Numbered from the stretch's first letter, positions 9,641-18,599 are shown. The stretch is DNA of 64,000 nt from Acaudatibacter sp963835495 (GCA_963835495.1 CAWIFQ010000005.1:806001-870000), one strand, 5' to 3'. Notes: generated by a model not told the origin, from the letters alone. A program made the numbers and translations.

Positions 9641-10727
9641 TCAGGCCCGCGCCTGAGACGCTGACTTCGGGGCGGCGCGGTACCAGTCGACGCCGGCCGC
9701 GTCGCGTTCGCGCACCGCATCGCCCCGGCGCAGCAGGCAGTTGAGGTGCGCCAGGCTCTCGCCGGTGGCCATACTGAGCACGCCTTCGGTGATCTGGCGC
9801 TTGAACAGGACGTGGAAGACGTCGACCGCGCGCTTCTTCTCGTCGATCAGTCGCTCGAGCCGCTTCAGGGCGTGTTCGTGGAAGCCGATCAGTTCGTCGA
9901 TGCGGGCGTGCAGGCCGTGGAACGGGTCGTTGTGGGCGGGCAGCACCAGCACGTCGTCCGGCACCAGGGTCTTGATCCGCGCCAGCGAGGTCAGCCACTC
10001 GTCAAGCGGATCGCCCTCTGGCTCGGTCGGGAACACCGAAACGTTAGAGGTGATCCGGGGCAGCACCTGATCGCCGGAGATGAACAGCTTCAGCTCGGGG
10101 CAGTAGAGGCAGGCGTGCTCGGGCGAATGGCCGGCGCCGGTCACCACCCGCCATTCGCGCCCGCCGATCGTCAGCACCTCGCCGTCGACCACGCGGCGAT
10201 AGGCGTCCGGCAGGGCGTGCAGCGCCTTGCCGAAACCGCCGAAGCGCGTGGCGTAGTTGTCGAGCGCGTCCTGGTCCCAGCCGGCGGCGCGGTAGAACTC
10301 GAGGCCATCTTCCGGCGCCTCGCGGCCGGTGTCGGCGGCCAGCAGGCGGCACATCAGATATTCCAGCCGGGTGATCCAGAGCTTGCAGCGGAACTTGCGG
10401 GTGATCCAGCCGGCCATGCCGATGTGGTCCGGGTGCATGTGGGTGACGACCACCCGCACGATCGGCTCGCCACTTGAGCGGCCCGGCGAAGGCGTTGCGC
10501 CAGGCCTCCGTCGTCTGCGGGCCTTGCATGCCGGTGTCGACCAGCGTCCAGCCGCCTTCGTCCTTCAGTCCCCAGACGTTGATGAACGCCAGCGAGCCGC
10601 CCAGCGGCATCCGCATCCAGACGACGCCCGGCGCTATCTCCAGACCGCCGCCGATCTTCGGCCCATCCCCGAGGGGATAGGTGAGGCGTGCTTCGGCCGC
10701 CGTCTGATCTTCAAACCCGTCACGCAA
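9641..10727 (-). CDS. MBL fold metallo-hydrolase (apparent +1 frameshift near 10474)
   Basis: A metallo-beta-lactamase-fold hydrolase. The metal motif THMHPDHIG is followed by GAGHSPEHACLY, FISGDQVLP and VLPAHNDPFHG, so the two-metal site looks complete. The first 85 or so residues lie in a different frame; dropping one T of the pair at 10474-10475 joins FAGPL to SGEPIVRVVVTHMHPDH and gives 361 residues. I chose TTG 10727 as start because GGGAGG lies 9 bp before it. It leads the MBL-SDR-HAD-GNAT operon, 11 bp before the SDR. Substrate unknown; members include lactonases and thioester hydrolases. Confidence 0.82.
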
Positions 10728-10888
10728 CGCCTCTGGCCTCCCATGCCAACATCTTTCTTTGATCCCCCGCGGACGCCAAGCCAAGCCCGCACACAGCGCC
10801 CGCCCTGCGCAACCGCCGACTTGACCGGTCGAGCAACGCGGGGCTTAACAGCGGCAAAACAGATTTTCTCCAAGGGAGACCAGCGCTC

Positions 10889-12241
10889 ATGAGGCCAATC
10901 GTCTTTGGTCTGATCGCCGCCTTGATGGCCGCGACGATGCTACCGGCCGCCACCGCGTTCGCCGCGGCCAAGCCAGTGACGCCGCCGGTCGATCCGGACT
11001 CGATCAAGAAAGGCATGGCCGCCGCGCCGGGCGTGATCACCCAGGCCGGCGTCGACTGCAACCTCGCCAACGCGCGCCTGCTCGGCAAGTCGGTCGATCC
11101 CAAGACCAAGATTTCCAGCAGCTACTACGAGCTGGCCTGCACCAATCAGGAAGGCTTCATCGTCGCCACTCCGGACAAGGGCGGCCAAGCCCAGATCTAC
11201 ACCTGCCTGGAAGCGGCGAACAACCCGGCCTCCGGCGCCAAGTGCGTCCTGCCGCAGAACGCCGATCCGAAGCAGGGCCTCGCGCCGTTGGTGGCCAAGT
11301 ACAAGCCCAGCTGCCAGATGACCAACGCGCGGGCGGTCGGCCAGACCACCGACCGCACGGCCACCTTGTTCGAAATCGCCTGCCAAGGCGGTCCCGGCTA
11401 CAGCGTGCAGACCTCGTTCCCGGTCACCGCATCGAAGCCGGCGATCTTCCAGCCCTGCTTTGCAGTCGCCGCGACCAGCGCGTTGAAATGTACGCTGACC
11501 GACGACGCGACCTCCGCCGCCTACATCAACACGTTGCTCGCCAAGTTGGACAAGCCCTGCACCCTCAAGGACCGACGCTACGTCGGTGCGACCAACGATG
11601 GTTCCAACTTCTTCGAAGTCGCCTGCCAGGACGGCAAGGGCTACATGGTCGAGCAGGCGCCCAACGGCGAGCTGAAGCCGACGATCGACTGCGCCGTGGC
11701 CGACAACATCGGCGGCGGCTGCACCCTGACCAACGCCCGGGCGGCCCAGACCGCCCAGGCGGGGCTCTACACCCGACTCGCCCACACGGCCGGCTACCCC
11801 TGCGACGTCTCGCAGTACGCCCCGTTCAACGTGAACGTCCCGGGCCACGAGGTGGTCGAACTCGCCTGCTCCAACCGGCCGGACGGCGCCGTGGCGATCT
11901 TCCCCGCCAGCACGACGGAAAAGGCGCAGATCTACGACTGCGCCCATTCCGAGATGGCCGGCTACCGCTGCAGCTTCACCAAGCCCGACGTCGCCTTCCC
12001 CTCGCTGACCGCGGATCTCAATAAGCTGGGCAAGACATCCTGCGTCGTCTCGGGCTCGCGCTTCGTCGGCAAATCCTCCGACAACATCAACTACCTCGAG
12101 GTCACCTGCTCCGACGGCAACCCCGGCTTCATCATCGCCTACAGCCCGGGCCCGCCGCTGACCCCGAAAGAAGCCACCGGCTGCGCGTTCGCCAAGGGCA
12201 TCGCGGGCGGCTGCCAGATGGCGCAGAACGAGAAGCACTGA
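10889..12241 (+). CDS. Secreted protein of five four-cysteine repeats, unknown function
   Basis: A 450-residue exported protein with a signal peptide (MRPIVFGLIAALMAAT, AFA/AA region). The rest is five tandem units of about 80 residues. Each has four cysteines at matching places: 57/84/106/119, 142/165/190/201, 224/246/268/278, 305/327/351/361 and 385/407/432/442. Most units share a C-x-(L/M)-x-(N/D)-x-R-x-(V/L)-G opening and an (F/Y)-E-(V/I/L)-A-C core followed by G-x-G-(Y/F). With 20 cysteines in the mature chain and no others, two disulfides per unit are likely in the periplasm. No named family recognised. ATG 10889 has AAGGGAG upstream. It sits alone, convergent with the next gene. Confidence 0.8.
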   Translation: MRPIVFGLIAALMAATMLPAATAFAAAKPVTPPVDPDSIKKGMAAAPGVITQAGVDCNLANARLLGKSVDPKTKISSSYYELACTNQEGFIVATPDKGGQAQIYTCLEAANNPASGAKCVLPQNADPKQGLAPLVAKYKPSCQMTNARAVGQTTDRTATLFEIACQGGPGYSVQTSFPVTASKPAIFQPCFAVAATSALKCTLTDDATSAAYINTLLAKLDKPCTLKDRRYVGATNDGSNFFEVACQDGKGYMVEQAPNGELKPTIDCAVADNIGGGCTLTNARAAQTAQAGLYTRLAHTAGYPCDVSQYAPFNVNVPGHEVVELACSNRPDGAVAIFPASTTEKAQIYDCAHSEMAGYRCSFTKPDVAFPSLTADLNKLGKTSCVVSGSRFVGKSSDNINYLEVTCSDGNPGFIIAYSPGPPLTPKEATGCAFAKGIAGGCQMAQNEKH

Positions 12242-12250
12242 CCGCGGCTT

Positions 12251-12270
12251 CCCTCCCCTCGCGGGGAGGG
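12251..12270. terminator. Hairpin between convergent genes
   Basis: Perfect stem CCCTCCCC-TCGC-GGGGAGGG placed between two converging stop codons (12241 on plus, 12272 on minus). It could end transcription from both sides, but there is no T tract on either strand. The same type of GC hairpin recurs in larger intergenic repeats elsewhere in the window. Confidence 0.4.
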
Positions 12271-12271
12271 G

Positions 12272-13816
12272 CTACGGCACGACGGCTTCGATCAGCCGCG
12301 GACCCGGCTCGGCCATCGCATTGGCGAAGGCGACGTCGAACGACTCCGCCGTTTCGCAGCGGATTCCCGGCACGCCGAGGCCCCTGGCGTAGCTGACCCA
12401 GTCGATCGCCGGATCGCCGAGGCTGAGCAGGCTGCCGGCGGCAGGGCCGGGCGCGCCGGCGCCGGTGCGGCCGAGCTCGATGCCGAGGATGCGATAGGTG
12501 TGGTTGGCGAAGATGACGACGGTGACGTCGAGCTGCTCGCGCGCGAGGGTCCAGAGCCCCTGCGCCGTGTACATCGCCGCGCCATCGCCGTTCAGCGAGA
12601 CCACCTTGCGCCCCGGCGCGGCCACCGCGGCGCCGACCGACACCGGGATCCCCTGCCCGATCGCTCCGCCGGTGAGGCCCAGCCAGTCGTGCGGCCGCCC
12701 TGAGCGGGTGACGTTGATGATCGGCTGGCCCGAGGTCACCGAGTCGTCCGAGACGATCGCGCCTTCCGGCAGATGGCGGGCGATCGAGACGCCGGCGGCG
12801 GCGGCGGTCAGCGGACCGGTCGGCGCGCCGTCGGGCAGGCTCAGCGGCTGCACGCCGGGCGTCTTCGGGGCGCCGAGCGCATCGGCGAGCGCCTCCAGCG
12901 CCGCCGCGCCATCCTCTGCGCGGCTCGCCAGCCCGAAGCTCTCGCAGCCCTCCGGCACCAGCAGGCTGGGCCGGTCCGGATAGGCGAAGAAGGCGACCGG
13001 GTCGGTGGTCTCGACCCTCACCATCAGGTCGACGCCGGCGAGGTCGCTCAGCGCCATCTCGCCGAAGTACATCATCCGGTCCGGCGCGAAGCGTCCAGCG
13101 CCGCGAGGCTGACGGGCGATGAAGGTGTCGGTGAGGACCCGCACGCCGGCGGCGGCGATCCGCCCAGCCGCGGACAGCGCCGCTTCGCCGCAGGCGGTCG
13201 TGCCCAGCAACAGGACCGGCTTGGTCGCCGCCCTGATCTTCTTCGCGGCTGCATCCACCGTCGCGCCCGAGACGGCCGCCTTCGCGCGCCGCACCGCCTT
13301 GGGCCCGGTGGCGTTGGCGGGCGACCAGGCGCAGTCAGCCGGCAGGATCAGGCTGGCCGAGCCGGCGGGCGGGCCGTAGCTGGCGCCGATCGCTTCGGCC
13401 GCCAGCGCACCGACTTCGTCCGGCCGCTCGGCCGACTTGAGCCAGACCGAGTTCGGCCCGGCGATGGCGGCGATGTCGGACGCCAGCGGGGCGTCGTACT
13501 GGCGGTGATAGGTGGCGTGGTCGCCGATCACATTGACGATCGGGGTGAAGGCGCGGCGGGCGTTGTGAAGGTTGGCCAGGCCGTTGCCGTAGCCGGGACC
13601 CAGGTGCAGCAGGGTGCAGGCGGGCTTGCCGGCGATGCGGCCGTAGCCGTCGGCGGCCCCGGTCGCGACGCCTTCGAACAAGCACAGCACCGGCCGCATC
13701 TTCGGCTGCCGGTCCAGCGCGCTGACGAACTGCATCTCGCTGGTGCCGGGATTGGCGAAACAGGCGGTGACATCGTTATCGATGAACGTCTCGATCAGTG
13801 CGTCCGCGCCATTCAT
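12272..13816 (-). CDS. Thiamine-diphosphate enzyme, acetolactate synthase large-subunit-like
   Basis: A 514-residue ThDP-dependent enzyme with the three-domain layout of acetohydroxyacid synthase and benzoylformate decarboxylase relatives. Glu48 in LFEGVA is the cofactor-activating glutamate; the ThDP/Mg motif is NGDGAAMYTAQGLW with the closing asparagine in FANHTY (about residues 408-440). It is shorter than IlvB and has no small subunit nearby, so a catabolic decarboxylase or lyase is as likely as true acetolactate synthesis. Its start overlaps the stop of the dihydroorotase-like gene by 4 bp (ATGA), indicating a shared pathway or at least co-translation. Confidence 0.83.
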   Translation of the reverse strand: MNGADALIETFIDNDVTACFANPGTSEMQFVSALDRQPKMRPVLCLFEGVATGAADGYGRIAGKPACTLLHLGPGYGNGLANLHNARRAFTPIVNVIGDHATYHRQYDAPLASDIAAIAGPNSVWLKSAERPDEVGALAAEAIGASYGPPAGSASLILPADCAWSPANATGPKAVRRAKAAVSGATVDAAAKKIRAATKPVLLLGTTACGEAALSAAGRIAAAGVRVLTDTFIARQPRGAGRFAPDRMMYFGEMALSDLAGVDLMVRVETTDPVAFFAYPDRPSLLVPEGCESFGLASRAEDGAAALEALADALGAPKTPGVQPLSLPDGAPTGPLTAAAAGVSIARHLPEGAIVSDDSVTSGQPIINVTRSGRPHDWLGLTGGAIGQGIPVSVGAAVAAPGRKVVSLNGDGAAMYTAQGLWTLAREQLDVTVVIFANHTYRILGIELGRTGAGAPGPAAGSLLSLGDPAIDWVSYARGLGVPGIRCETAESFDVAFANAMAEPGPRLIEAVVP

Positions 13817-15153
13817 GACCGACCTCCGAGGTTTTCCAGGAACCGTATCGGGCGGCCCCGACTGGGCGCCGCCAGCTCGCCGTCGCGCATCACCACCTGG
13901 CCGCGGATGATGGTCGCCATCGGCCAGCCCTTGGCTTCCATGCCGTCAAACGGGGTCCAGCCGACGCGGGTGGCCATGTCGGCGTGGCGGATCGTGCGAC
14001 GGGCTTTCAGGTCGACGATGGTGAGGTCCGCGTCCCAGCCGACCGCCATCCGCCCTTTGCCGGCGATGCCGAAGATGCGCTGGGCGCCGGCGCTGGTGAG
14101 GTCGATGAACCGCTCCAGCGTCAGCCGGCCCTCGGCGACGTGGGTCAGCATCACCGCCACCAGCGTCTGCACCCCCGGCATCCCGGAGGGCGAGGCCGGG
14201 TAGGGCCGCGCCTTCTCCTCCAGCGTATGCGGCGCGTGGTCCGAACCCACGACGTCGACGACCCCCTGGGCCAGACCTAGCCAAAGGCCTGCGCGATGAC
14301 CTTCGTCGCGGATCGGCGGATTCATCTGCGCCAGGCCCTTCAGGCGCTCGTAGGCCGGTGGCGCGGCGAAGGTGAGGTGCTGGGGCGTCACCTCCACGGT
14401 TACGATGTCCTTGTGGCCGGCCACCAGCGCGACCTCCTCGGCGGTGGTGAGGTGCAGCACGTGAACACGCCGACCCAGCTCGACGGCGATCGCCAGCAAT
14501 CGCTCGGTGGCCTTGATGGCGCAACAGGCGGGGCGCGCTAGCGGGTGGCTGGTCCAGTCGCCGAAGCGCACCAGGGGACGGCGCTCGATCAGGCAGGCCT
14601 CGTCCTCGGCGTGGATGGCGACCCGCCGGCGGCTGTGCCTGAGCACCTCGCGCAAATCCACGTCTTCGGCCACCAGCAGCGAGCCGGTAGAGCTGCCCAT
14701 GAACACCTTGACCCCGCAACACCCCGGGAGCCGCTCAAGCTCGCCCAGAAAACGGGCGTTGTCAGGCGTCGCGCCCACATAGAAGGCGTGGTCGCAAAGC
14801 ATGCGATCGCCGGCCCTGGAGAGCTTGTCGTCGAGCCCTTCGGCATCGGTGGTCGCCGGATCGGTGTTCGGCATTTCGAACACCGAGGTGACGCCGCCCA
14901 GCACCGCGGCGCGCGATCCGCTCTCCAGATCTTCCTTCCATTCCAGACCCGGTTCGCGGAAGTGCACGTGCGTATCGATCACCCCCGGCAGCACGGTGAG
15001 GCCGGCGGCATCGAAGACGTCGCCCGCCGACGCCTGCGACAGGTCGCCGATCGCGGCGATCCGGCCACCGCGCACGCCGATGTCGGCCAGGCCCCGTCCG
15101 GCGTGGTTCGCCACCTCGCCACCCCGCACGATCAGGTCAAACGATTCAGGCAA
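13813..15153 (-). CDS. Dihydroorotase-type amidohydrolase
   Basis: A 446-residue cyclic amidohydrolase. All expected metal residues are visible: HVH at 62-64 (DTHVHFREPG), the carboxylated Lys149 (CGVKVF), His181 (AIHAED), His234 (HVLHLTT) and Asp305 (GSDHAPH). The HFREPG signature and length fit class I dihydroorotase, which closes carbamoyl-aspartate to dihydroorotate in pyrimidine synthesis; some operonic copies act on other cyclic amides such as hydantoins or allantoin. Neighbours are not pyrimidine genes, so the substrate is uncertain. It overlaps both the upstream glycosyltransferase and the downstream ThDP enzyme. Confidence 0.87.
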   Translation of the reverse strand: MPESFDLIVRGGEVANHAGRGLADIGVRGGRIAAIGDLSQASAGDVFDAAGLTVLPGVIDTHVHFREPGLEWKEDLESGSRAAVLGGVTSVFEMPNTDPATTDAEGLDDKLSRAGDRMLCDHAFYVGATPDNARFLGELERLPGCCGVKVFMGSSTGSLLVAEDVDLREVLRHSRRRVAIHAEDEACLIERRPLVRFGDWTSHPLARPACCAIKATERLLAIAVELGRRVHVLHLTTAEEVALVAGHKDIVTVEVTPQHLTFAAPPAYERLKGLAQMNPPIRDEGHRAGLWLGLAQGVVDVVGSDHAPHTLEEKARPYPASPSGMPGVQTLVAVMLTHVAEGRLTLERFIDLTSAGAQRIFGIAGKGRMAVGWDADLTIVDLKARRTIRHADMATRVGWTPFDGMEAKGWPMATIIRGQVVMRDGELAAPSRGRPIRFLENLGGRS

Positions 15154-16121
15154 CGGGGGCGGTTTCTTCCAAGAGGTGTTCGGCGGCGGACAGCACGCTG
15201 TCAGCCGAGAGGTCGATCATGTGCCGGACCTGGGCGCTGAGGCTGGAGTCGACCCGCCGCAGCTCCTCCAGCGTCCGCGCGCCGCGCACCACCCGCACCG
15301 TCTCGCCCCAGGGCCGCCAGATGCGGTCGTCCGAGGGCCCGAACAGCGCCAGGGTCGGCGCGCCGGCTGCGGCGGCGAGCTGGGAGAAGCCGTTGTCGTT
15401 GCCGATGAACAGCCGCACGCGCTTCAGCGCGGCGTAGACGGTCAAGAGCTCGCCCTTGCCGACGAAATCGATCACCAGGTCGCGCGGCGCGGTCGACTTG
15501 ACCGGGTCCACCTCATGCGTGTCGCCGGTGTCGCCGAGGATCATCAGCCGGCCGCCGGCGAAGGCGCCGCCCGGCGCCAGCAGCCGGCGGGTCACCTCGG
15601 CGAAGCGCTCGATCGGCCAGGCCTTGCCGACCCATTCGGCGGTCGGGGCGATGGCGAGGATCGGCGCGGCGCCGGCGGTCAGCCTGGCGGCCTTGGCCTC
15701 GGTCTCAGGCGCTGACGAACAGGTAGGGCGCGGGCGGATCCTCCTCCAGCCGCATCAGCCGCGCCGCCTCGATCAGCTTGTGCGCCGGCTCGTCGTGGCT
15801 GCGCCGCAGCGCCTTGCCCTTGGGCCGCAGCCGGCCGGTGATCACGCCCGAGGGCATGTCGACCACCAGCGCCCATCGCTGCGCCCGCACCGGCCCCATG
15901 ACCCCAAACCAGCGCCGGCCGGACGACTTGCGGTCGGTGACGATGATCCGATCGACCTTCGGCATGTCGGCGTACAGCGGCGCGACATGGCGGTTGGCGA
16001 TGATGGTGAAGCGCGGATTTGGCGCCTCGTCGTGCAGCTTCTTCAACAAGCCAGACGCCAGCACCGCCTCGCTGACGCTCTCCGGAGCGACGAACAGGAC
16101 GGGGAAGGACTTGGCTGCCAT
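15146..16121 (-). CDS. Glycosyltransferase family 9 protein, heptosyltransferase-like (apparent +1 frameshift near 15707)
   Basis: The N-terminal half (PVLFVAPESVSEAVLASGLLKKL, TIIANRHVAPLYADMPKVDRII) and C-terminal half (LAIAPTAEWVGKAWPIERFAEV, VYAALKRVRLFIGNDNGFSQLAAAAGAPTLALFGPSDDRIWRPWG) are those of ADP-heptose:LPS heptosyltransferases. They lie in two frames; removing one base at the CTGAG near 15707 turns a stop after FVSA into FVSAETEAKAARL and gives 324 residues. The product probably adds a sugar to the lipopolysaccharide core or another envelope glycan at the inner membrane. Its 3' end overlaps the dihydroorotase-like gene by 8 bp. Confidence 0.83.
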
Positions 16122-16183
16122 TGCATTCCTCTATAGGCGCCCTTTGACTGGCGCTCCAGCGGCCAAGTCTCCACATTGGCCGC

Positions 16184-16999
16184 ATGTCCGAAAAGACCCG
16201 AATTACTCGCCAGAATAGCCGCGCCCTGATCGCGGTCGGCGGCGAGGACTGGCGCGGCTTCCTGCAGGGCCTTTTGACCCAGGACGTCGAGACGATCGCG
16301 CCCGGCGAGCTGCGCTTCGGCGCGCTGCTGACCCCTCAGGGCCGGCTGCTCTACGACCTCTTCATCGTCGGCCGGCCCGATACAGGACAGGGAGATGGGT
16401 GCTGGCTCGACTGCGCCGCCGAGCGCCGCGCGGCGCTGATCCAGCGCCTGACCATCTATCGCCTGCGCGCCAAGGTTACGATCGCGCCGGACGAGACGCC
16501 GGTGTTCGCCGCCTGGGGCGAAGCGCCGAGTGGCGGTGGCTGGATCGCCGATCCCCGGCTGCCGGCGCTGGGCTGGCGCGGCTACGGCGTCGAGGCGGCC
16601 GAGAACGCGGCCGAGGCGGATTACGATCGCCATCGCCTGGCCCTCGGCGTGCCCGGACCGGCCGACTGGGGCGAGGACTCGGCCTACCCGCTCGAGGCTG
16701 ATTTCGACCTGCTGCACGCGATCGACTTCAAGAAGGGCTGCTTCGTCGGCCAGGAGACGACATCGCGGATGAAGCGCCGCGGCGCGATCAAAAGCCGCAT
16801 GCTGCCGATCGACTTCGACGGGACGGCGCCGGCGGCGGGGGCCGAGATCCTGGCCGGGACGCTGCGGGCCGGCGAGGTGCGCTCCGGCGTCGACGGCCGC
16901 GCCATGGCGCTGGTCCGCCTCGACCGGATCGAAGCCGCCGCGCTGACGGTGGATGGGCGGGCTTGCGTCGTCGCCCGGCCCGAATGGATGAACCTCTAG
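16184..16999 (+). CDS. ygfZ: Folate-binding protein YgfZ (iron-sulfur cluster maintenance)
   Basis: A 271-residue GcvT-like folate-binding protein. The diagnostic motif KGCFVGQET spans residues 184-192 and includes the conserved cysteine. The N-terminal region (FLQGLLTQDVETI, FGALLTPQGRLLYDLFI) also fits. YgfZ/IBA57 proteins assist a subset of iron-sulfur enzymes, including MiaB, which is itself encoded in this window. It is divergent from the glycosyltransferase, 62 bp apart. Confidence 0.9.
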   Translation: MSEKTRITRQNSRALIAVGGEDWRGFLQGLLTQDVETIAPGELRFGALLTPQGRLLYDLFIVGRPDTGQGDGCWLDCAAERRAALIQRLTIYRLRAKVTIAPDETPVFAAWGEAPSGGGWIADPRLPALGWRGYGVEAAENAAEADYDRHRLALGVPGPADWGEDSAYPLEADFDLLHAIDFKKGCFVGQETTSRMKRRGAIKSRMLPIDFDGTAPAAGAEILAGTLRAGEVRSGVDGRAMALVRLDRIEAAALTVDGRACVVARPEWMNL

Positions 17000-17038
17000 C
17001 TTACTCCGACCTCGCCCGCGAAGCGGGCCCAAAGATCT

Positions 17039-17126
17039 GTCCACGAACGACACGAAAAACACGAACGGAACGGGGCGGATCAGCGCCTGTGCAGCCTCGT
17101 TCGTGTTTTTCGTGTGGTTCGTGGAC
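17039..17126. repeat. Inverted repeat of triplicated 9-mers (CACGAA type)
   Basis: The left arm (17039-17067) holds three 9-base units that start CACGAA at 17042, 17051 and 17060. The right arm (17098-17126) is its reverse complement with one mismatch, and the loop is 30 bases. The element lies in the gap between ygfZ and tag. A second element with the same design but CACCAA/CAGCAA units lies at 44093-44206. It could form a long hairpin or cruciform. It does not look like a terminator, as a 30-base loop follows no T tract. Confidence 0.8.
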
Positions 17127-17175
17127 TCCTCTTGAATTCCTCCGCCGATCCGACGCCTGAGAAACAAGCCTGGGT

Positions 17176-17191
17176 CCCCGCTTGCGCGGGG
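17176..17191. repeat. Short GC hairpin upstream of tag
   Basis: Perfect stem CCCCGC-TTGC-GCGGGG inside the phrase TGGGTCCCCGCTTGCGCGGGGA. This phrase is a familiar intergenic palindrome of alphaproteobacterial genomes. It sits about 75 bp before the tag start codon. Function unknown. Confidence 0.55.
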
Positions 17192-17265
17192 AAGAGCGGA
17201 TTTGGGAGACGCCCCGTTGCCCCGGCGGTGATTCTTCGGCACGACAGCCGAGGAGGAGCCGCGTC

Positions 17266-17883
17266 TTGGGCATCGCCACTTTCGACACCGACGGACGCTG
17301 CGCCTGGGCCAATCCCAAGGAGCCGATCTACGTCGCCTACCACGACGAGGAATGGGGCGTGCCGGAGTACGATCCGCGCGCACTCTGGGAAAAGCTGGTG
17401 CTGGACGGGTTTCAGGCCGGCCTAGCGTGGATCACCATCCTGAAGAAGCGCGAGGCGTTTCGGACCGCGTTCGCCAATTTCGATCCGGAGATCGTCGCGC
17501 GTTACGGCGCCGAGGATCGGGCGCGGCTGATGGCCGACGCCGGCATCATCCGCTCCAACGCCAAGATCGACGCCGCCATTTCGGGCGCGAAAATCTACCT
17601 CGACATGCGCGAGCGGGGCGAGGACTTCACCGGGTTCCTGTGGGACTTCGTCGGCGGCAAGCCGATCCAGAACCGCTGGACCGGCGTCGGCGAGGTGCCC
17701 GCGCAGACGCCCGAGGCCGTCGAGATGGCCAAGGCGTTGAAAGCCAAGGGCTTCAAGTTCACCGGGCCGGTGATCGTCTACGCCTTCATGCAGGCGGTCG
17801 GCATGGTCAACGACCACGTCACCACCTGCCCGCGCCACGCCGCGGTGGCCAGGCTGGCCCAGAATCTCAAGGCGCCCGCCTGA
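17266..17883 (+). CDS. tag: DNA-3-methyladenine glycosylase I
   Basis: A 205-residue base-excision enzyme that removes 3-methyladenine from DNA. The zinc-snap residues are present: Cys in RCAWAN, His in AYHDEEWG, and His and Cys in NDHVTTCPRH. The helical core FQAGLAWITILKKREAFRTAF and the segment GIIRSNAKIDAAI match the Tag family. I chose TTG 17266 because AGGAGG lies 9 bp upstream and the product then begins like known Tag proteins; the frame is open further upstream without homology. Its stop overlaps the rnhB start (TGATG), so the two are coupled. Confidence 0.9.
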   Translation: MGIATFDTDGRCAWANPKEPIYVAYHDEEWGVPEYDPRALWEKLVLDGFQAGLAWITILKKREAFRTAFANFDPEIVARYGAEDRARLMADAGIIRSNAKIDAAISGAKIYLDMRERGEDFTGFLWDFVGGKPIQNRWTGVGEVPAQTPEAVEMAKALKAKGFKFTGPVIVYAFMQAVGMVNDHVTTCPRHAAVARLAQNLKAPA

Positions 17884-18533
17884 TGCCGGACATGCTGCTG
17901 GAAAGGGCGTGCCCCGCGCCGGTCTGCGGCGTCGACGAAGCCGGGCGCGGGCCCTGGGCCGGGCCGGTCTGCGCCGCCGCCGTGATCCTGAAGCCGCGCG
18001 GCGTCCCCAAGGGCGTCGACGACTCCAAGAAGCTCTCGGCGCTCAAGCGCGAGGCCCTGGAGATCGAGATCAAGCGCAAGGCGATCGCCTGGGGCGTCGG
18101 CTTCGCCTCGGTGGAGGAGATCGCGGCCCTCAACATCCTGCACGCCACGGGCCTCGCCATGCGCCGCGCGGTGGAGGCGATGGCGACGGCGCCGCTCTAC
18201 GCCCTGGTCGACGGCAACTATCGCTTCGACCTGGGCTGCCCGGTGAAGACGGTGGTCGGCGGCGACGCCATCTCCGCCTCGATCGCCGCCGCCTCGATCC
18301 TGGCCAAGACCGCCCGCGACCGGCTGATGGCGCAGATGGACCAGACCTATCCCGGCTACGGCTTTGCCGGCCACAAGGGCTACCGCGCGCCGATCCACGC
18401 CGAGGCGCTGCTGCGGCTGGGCCCCTGCCCGGAGCATCGGCTGAACTGGGGGCCGGTGAAGCTGGCGCTGATGGGCAAGGATCCGATGCTGGCGTTCGAC
18501 GACGCGATGCAGGGGGAACTGGACCTCGGCTGA
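17883..18533 (+). CDS. rnhB: Ribonuclease HII
   Basis: A 216-residue RNase H2 that cuts the RNA strand of RNA/DNA hybrids and removes misinserted ribonucleotides. The acidic site is visible: Asp18 and Glu19 in VDEAGRG, Asp110 in LVDGN and Asp128 in GGDAISASIAAASILAK. The pattern GYGFAGHKGY near the C-terminus is also typical. The start codon shares a base with the stop of tag. Placement beside tag, ccrM, mutY and smc groups it with genome maintenance. Confidence 0.93.
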   Translation: MPDMLLERACPAPVCGVDEAGRGPWAGPVCAAAVILKPRGVPKGVDDSKKLSALKREALEIEIKRKAIAWGVGFASVEEIAALNILHATGLAMRRAVEAMATAPLYALVDGNYRFDLGCPVKTVVGGDAISASIAAASILAKTARDRLMAQMDQTYPGYGFAGHKGYRAPIHAEALLRLGPCPEHRLNWGPVKLALMGKDPMLAFDDAMQGELDLG

Positions 18534-18542
18534 GCCGCCGCC

Positions 18543-18570
18543 AGATTGACCTGATCAATCAAGATTGACC
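18543..18570. repeat. Direct repeat in the rnhB/DUF2332 gap
   Basis: AGATTGACC occurs twice (18543-18551 and 18562-18570) with a 19-bp period, and the stretch between contains TGATCAATCA. The pair lies 30-57 bp upstream of the DUF2332 gene. A spacing close to two helical turns suits a dimeric regulator, but no promoter can be fixed and the role is a guess. Confidence 0.3.
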
Positions 18571-18599
18571 GTGGCCGCCTGCCTGAGGCGGATCGCGGC

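Noticed and set aside
10940..12238. 432-codon open frame on the minus strand opposite the cysteine-repeat protein
   Set aside because: GC-rich third positions leave the antisense frame open. The plus-strand protein has a signal peptide, a ribosome site and a regular cysteine pattern; the minus frame has none of these.
17039..17126. CRISPR-like array, because of short regular repeats
   Set aside because: Units are 9 bases without spacers of CRISPR length, they are inverted across a loop, and no cas gene is near.
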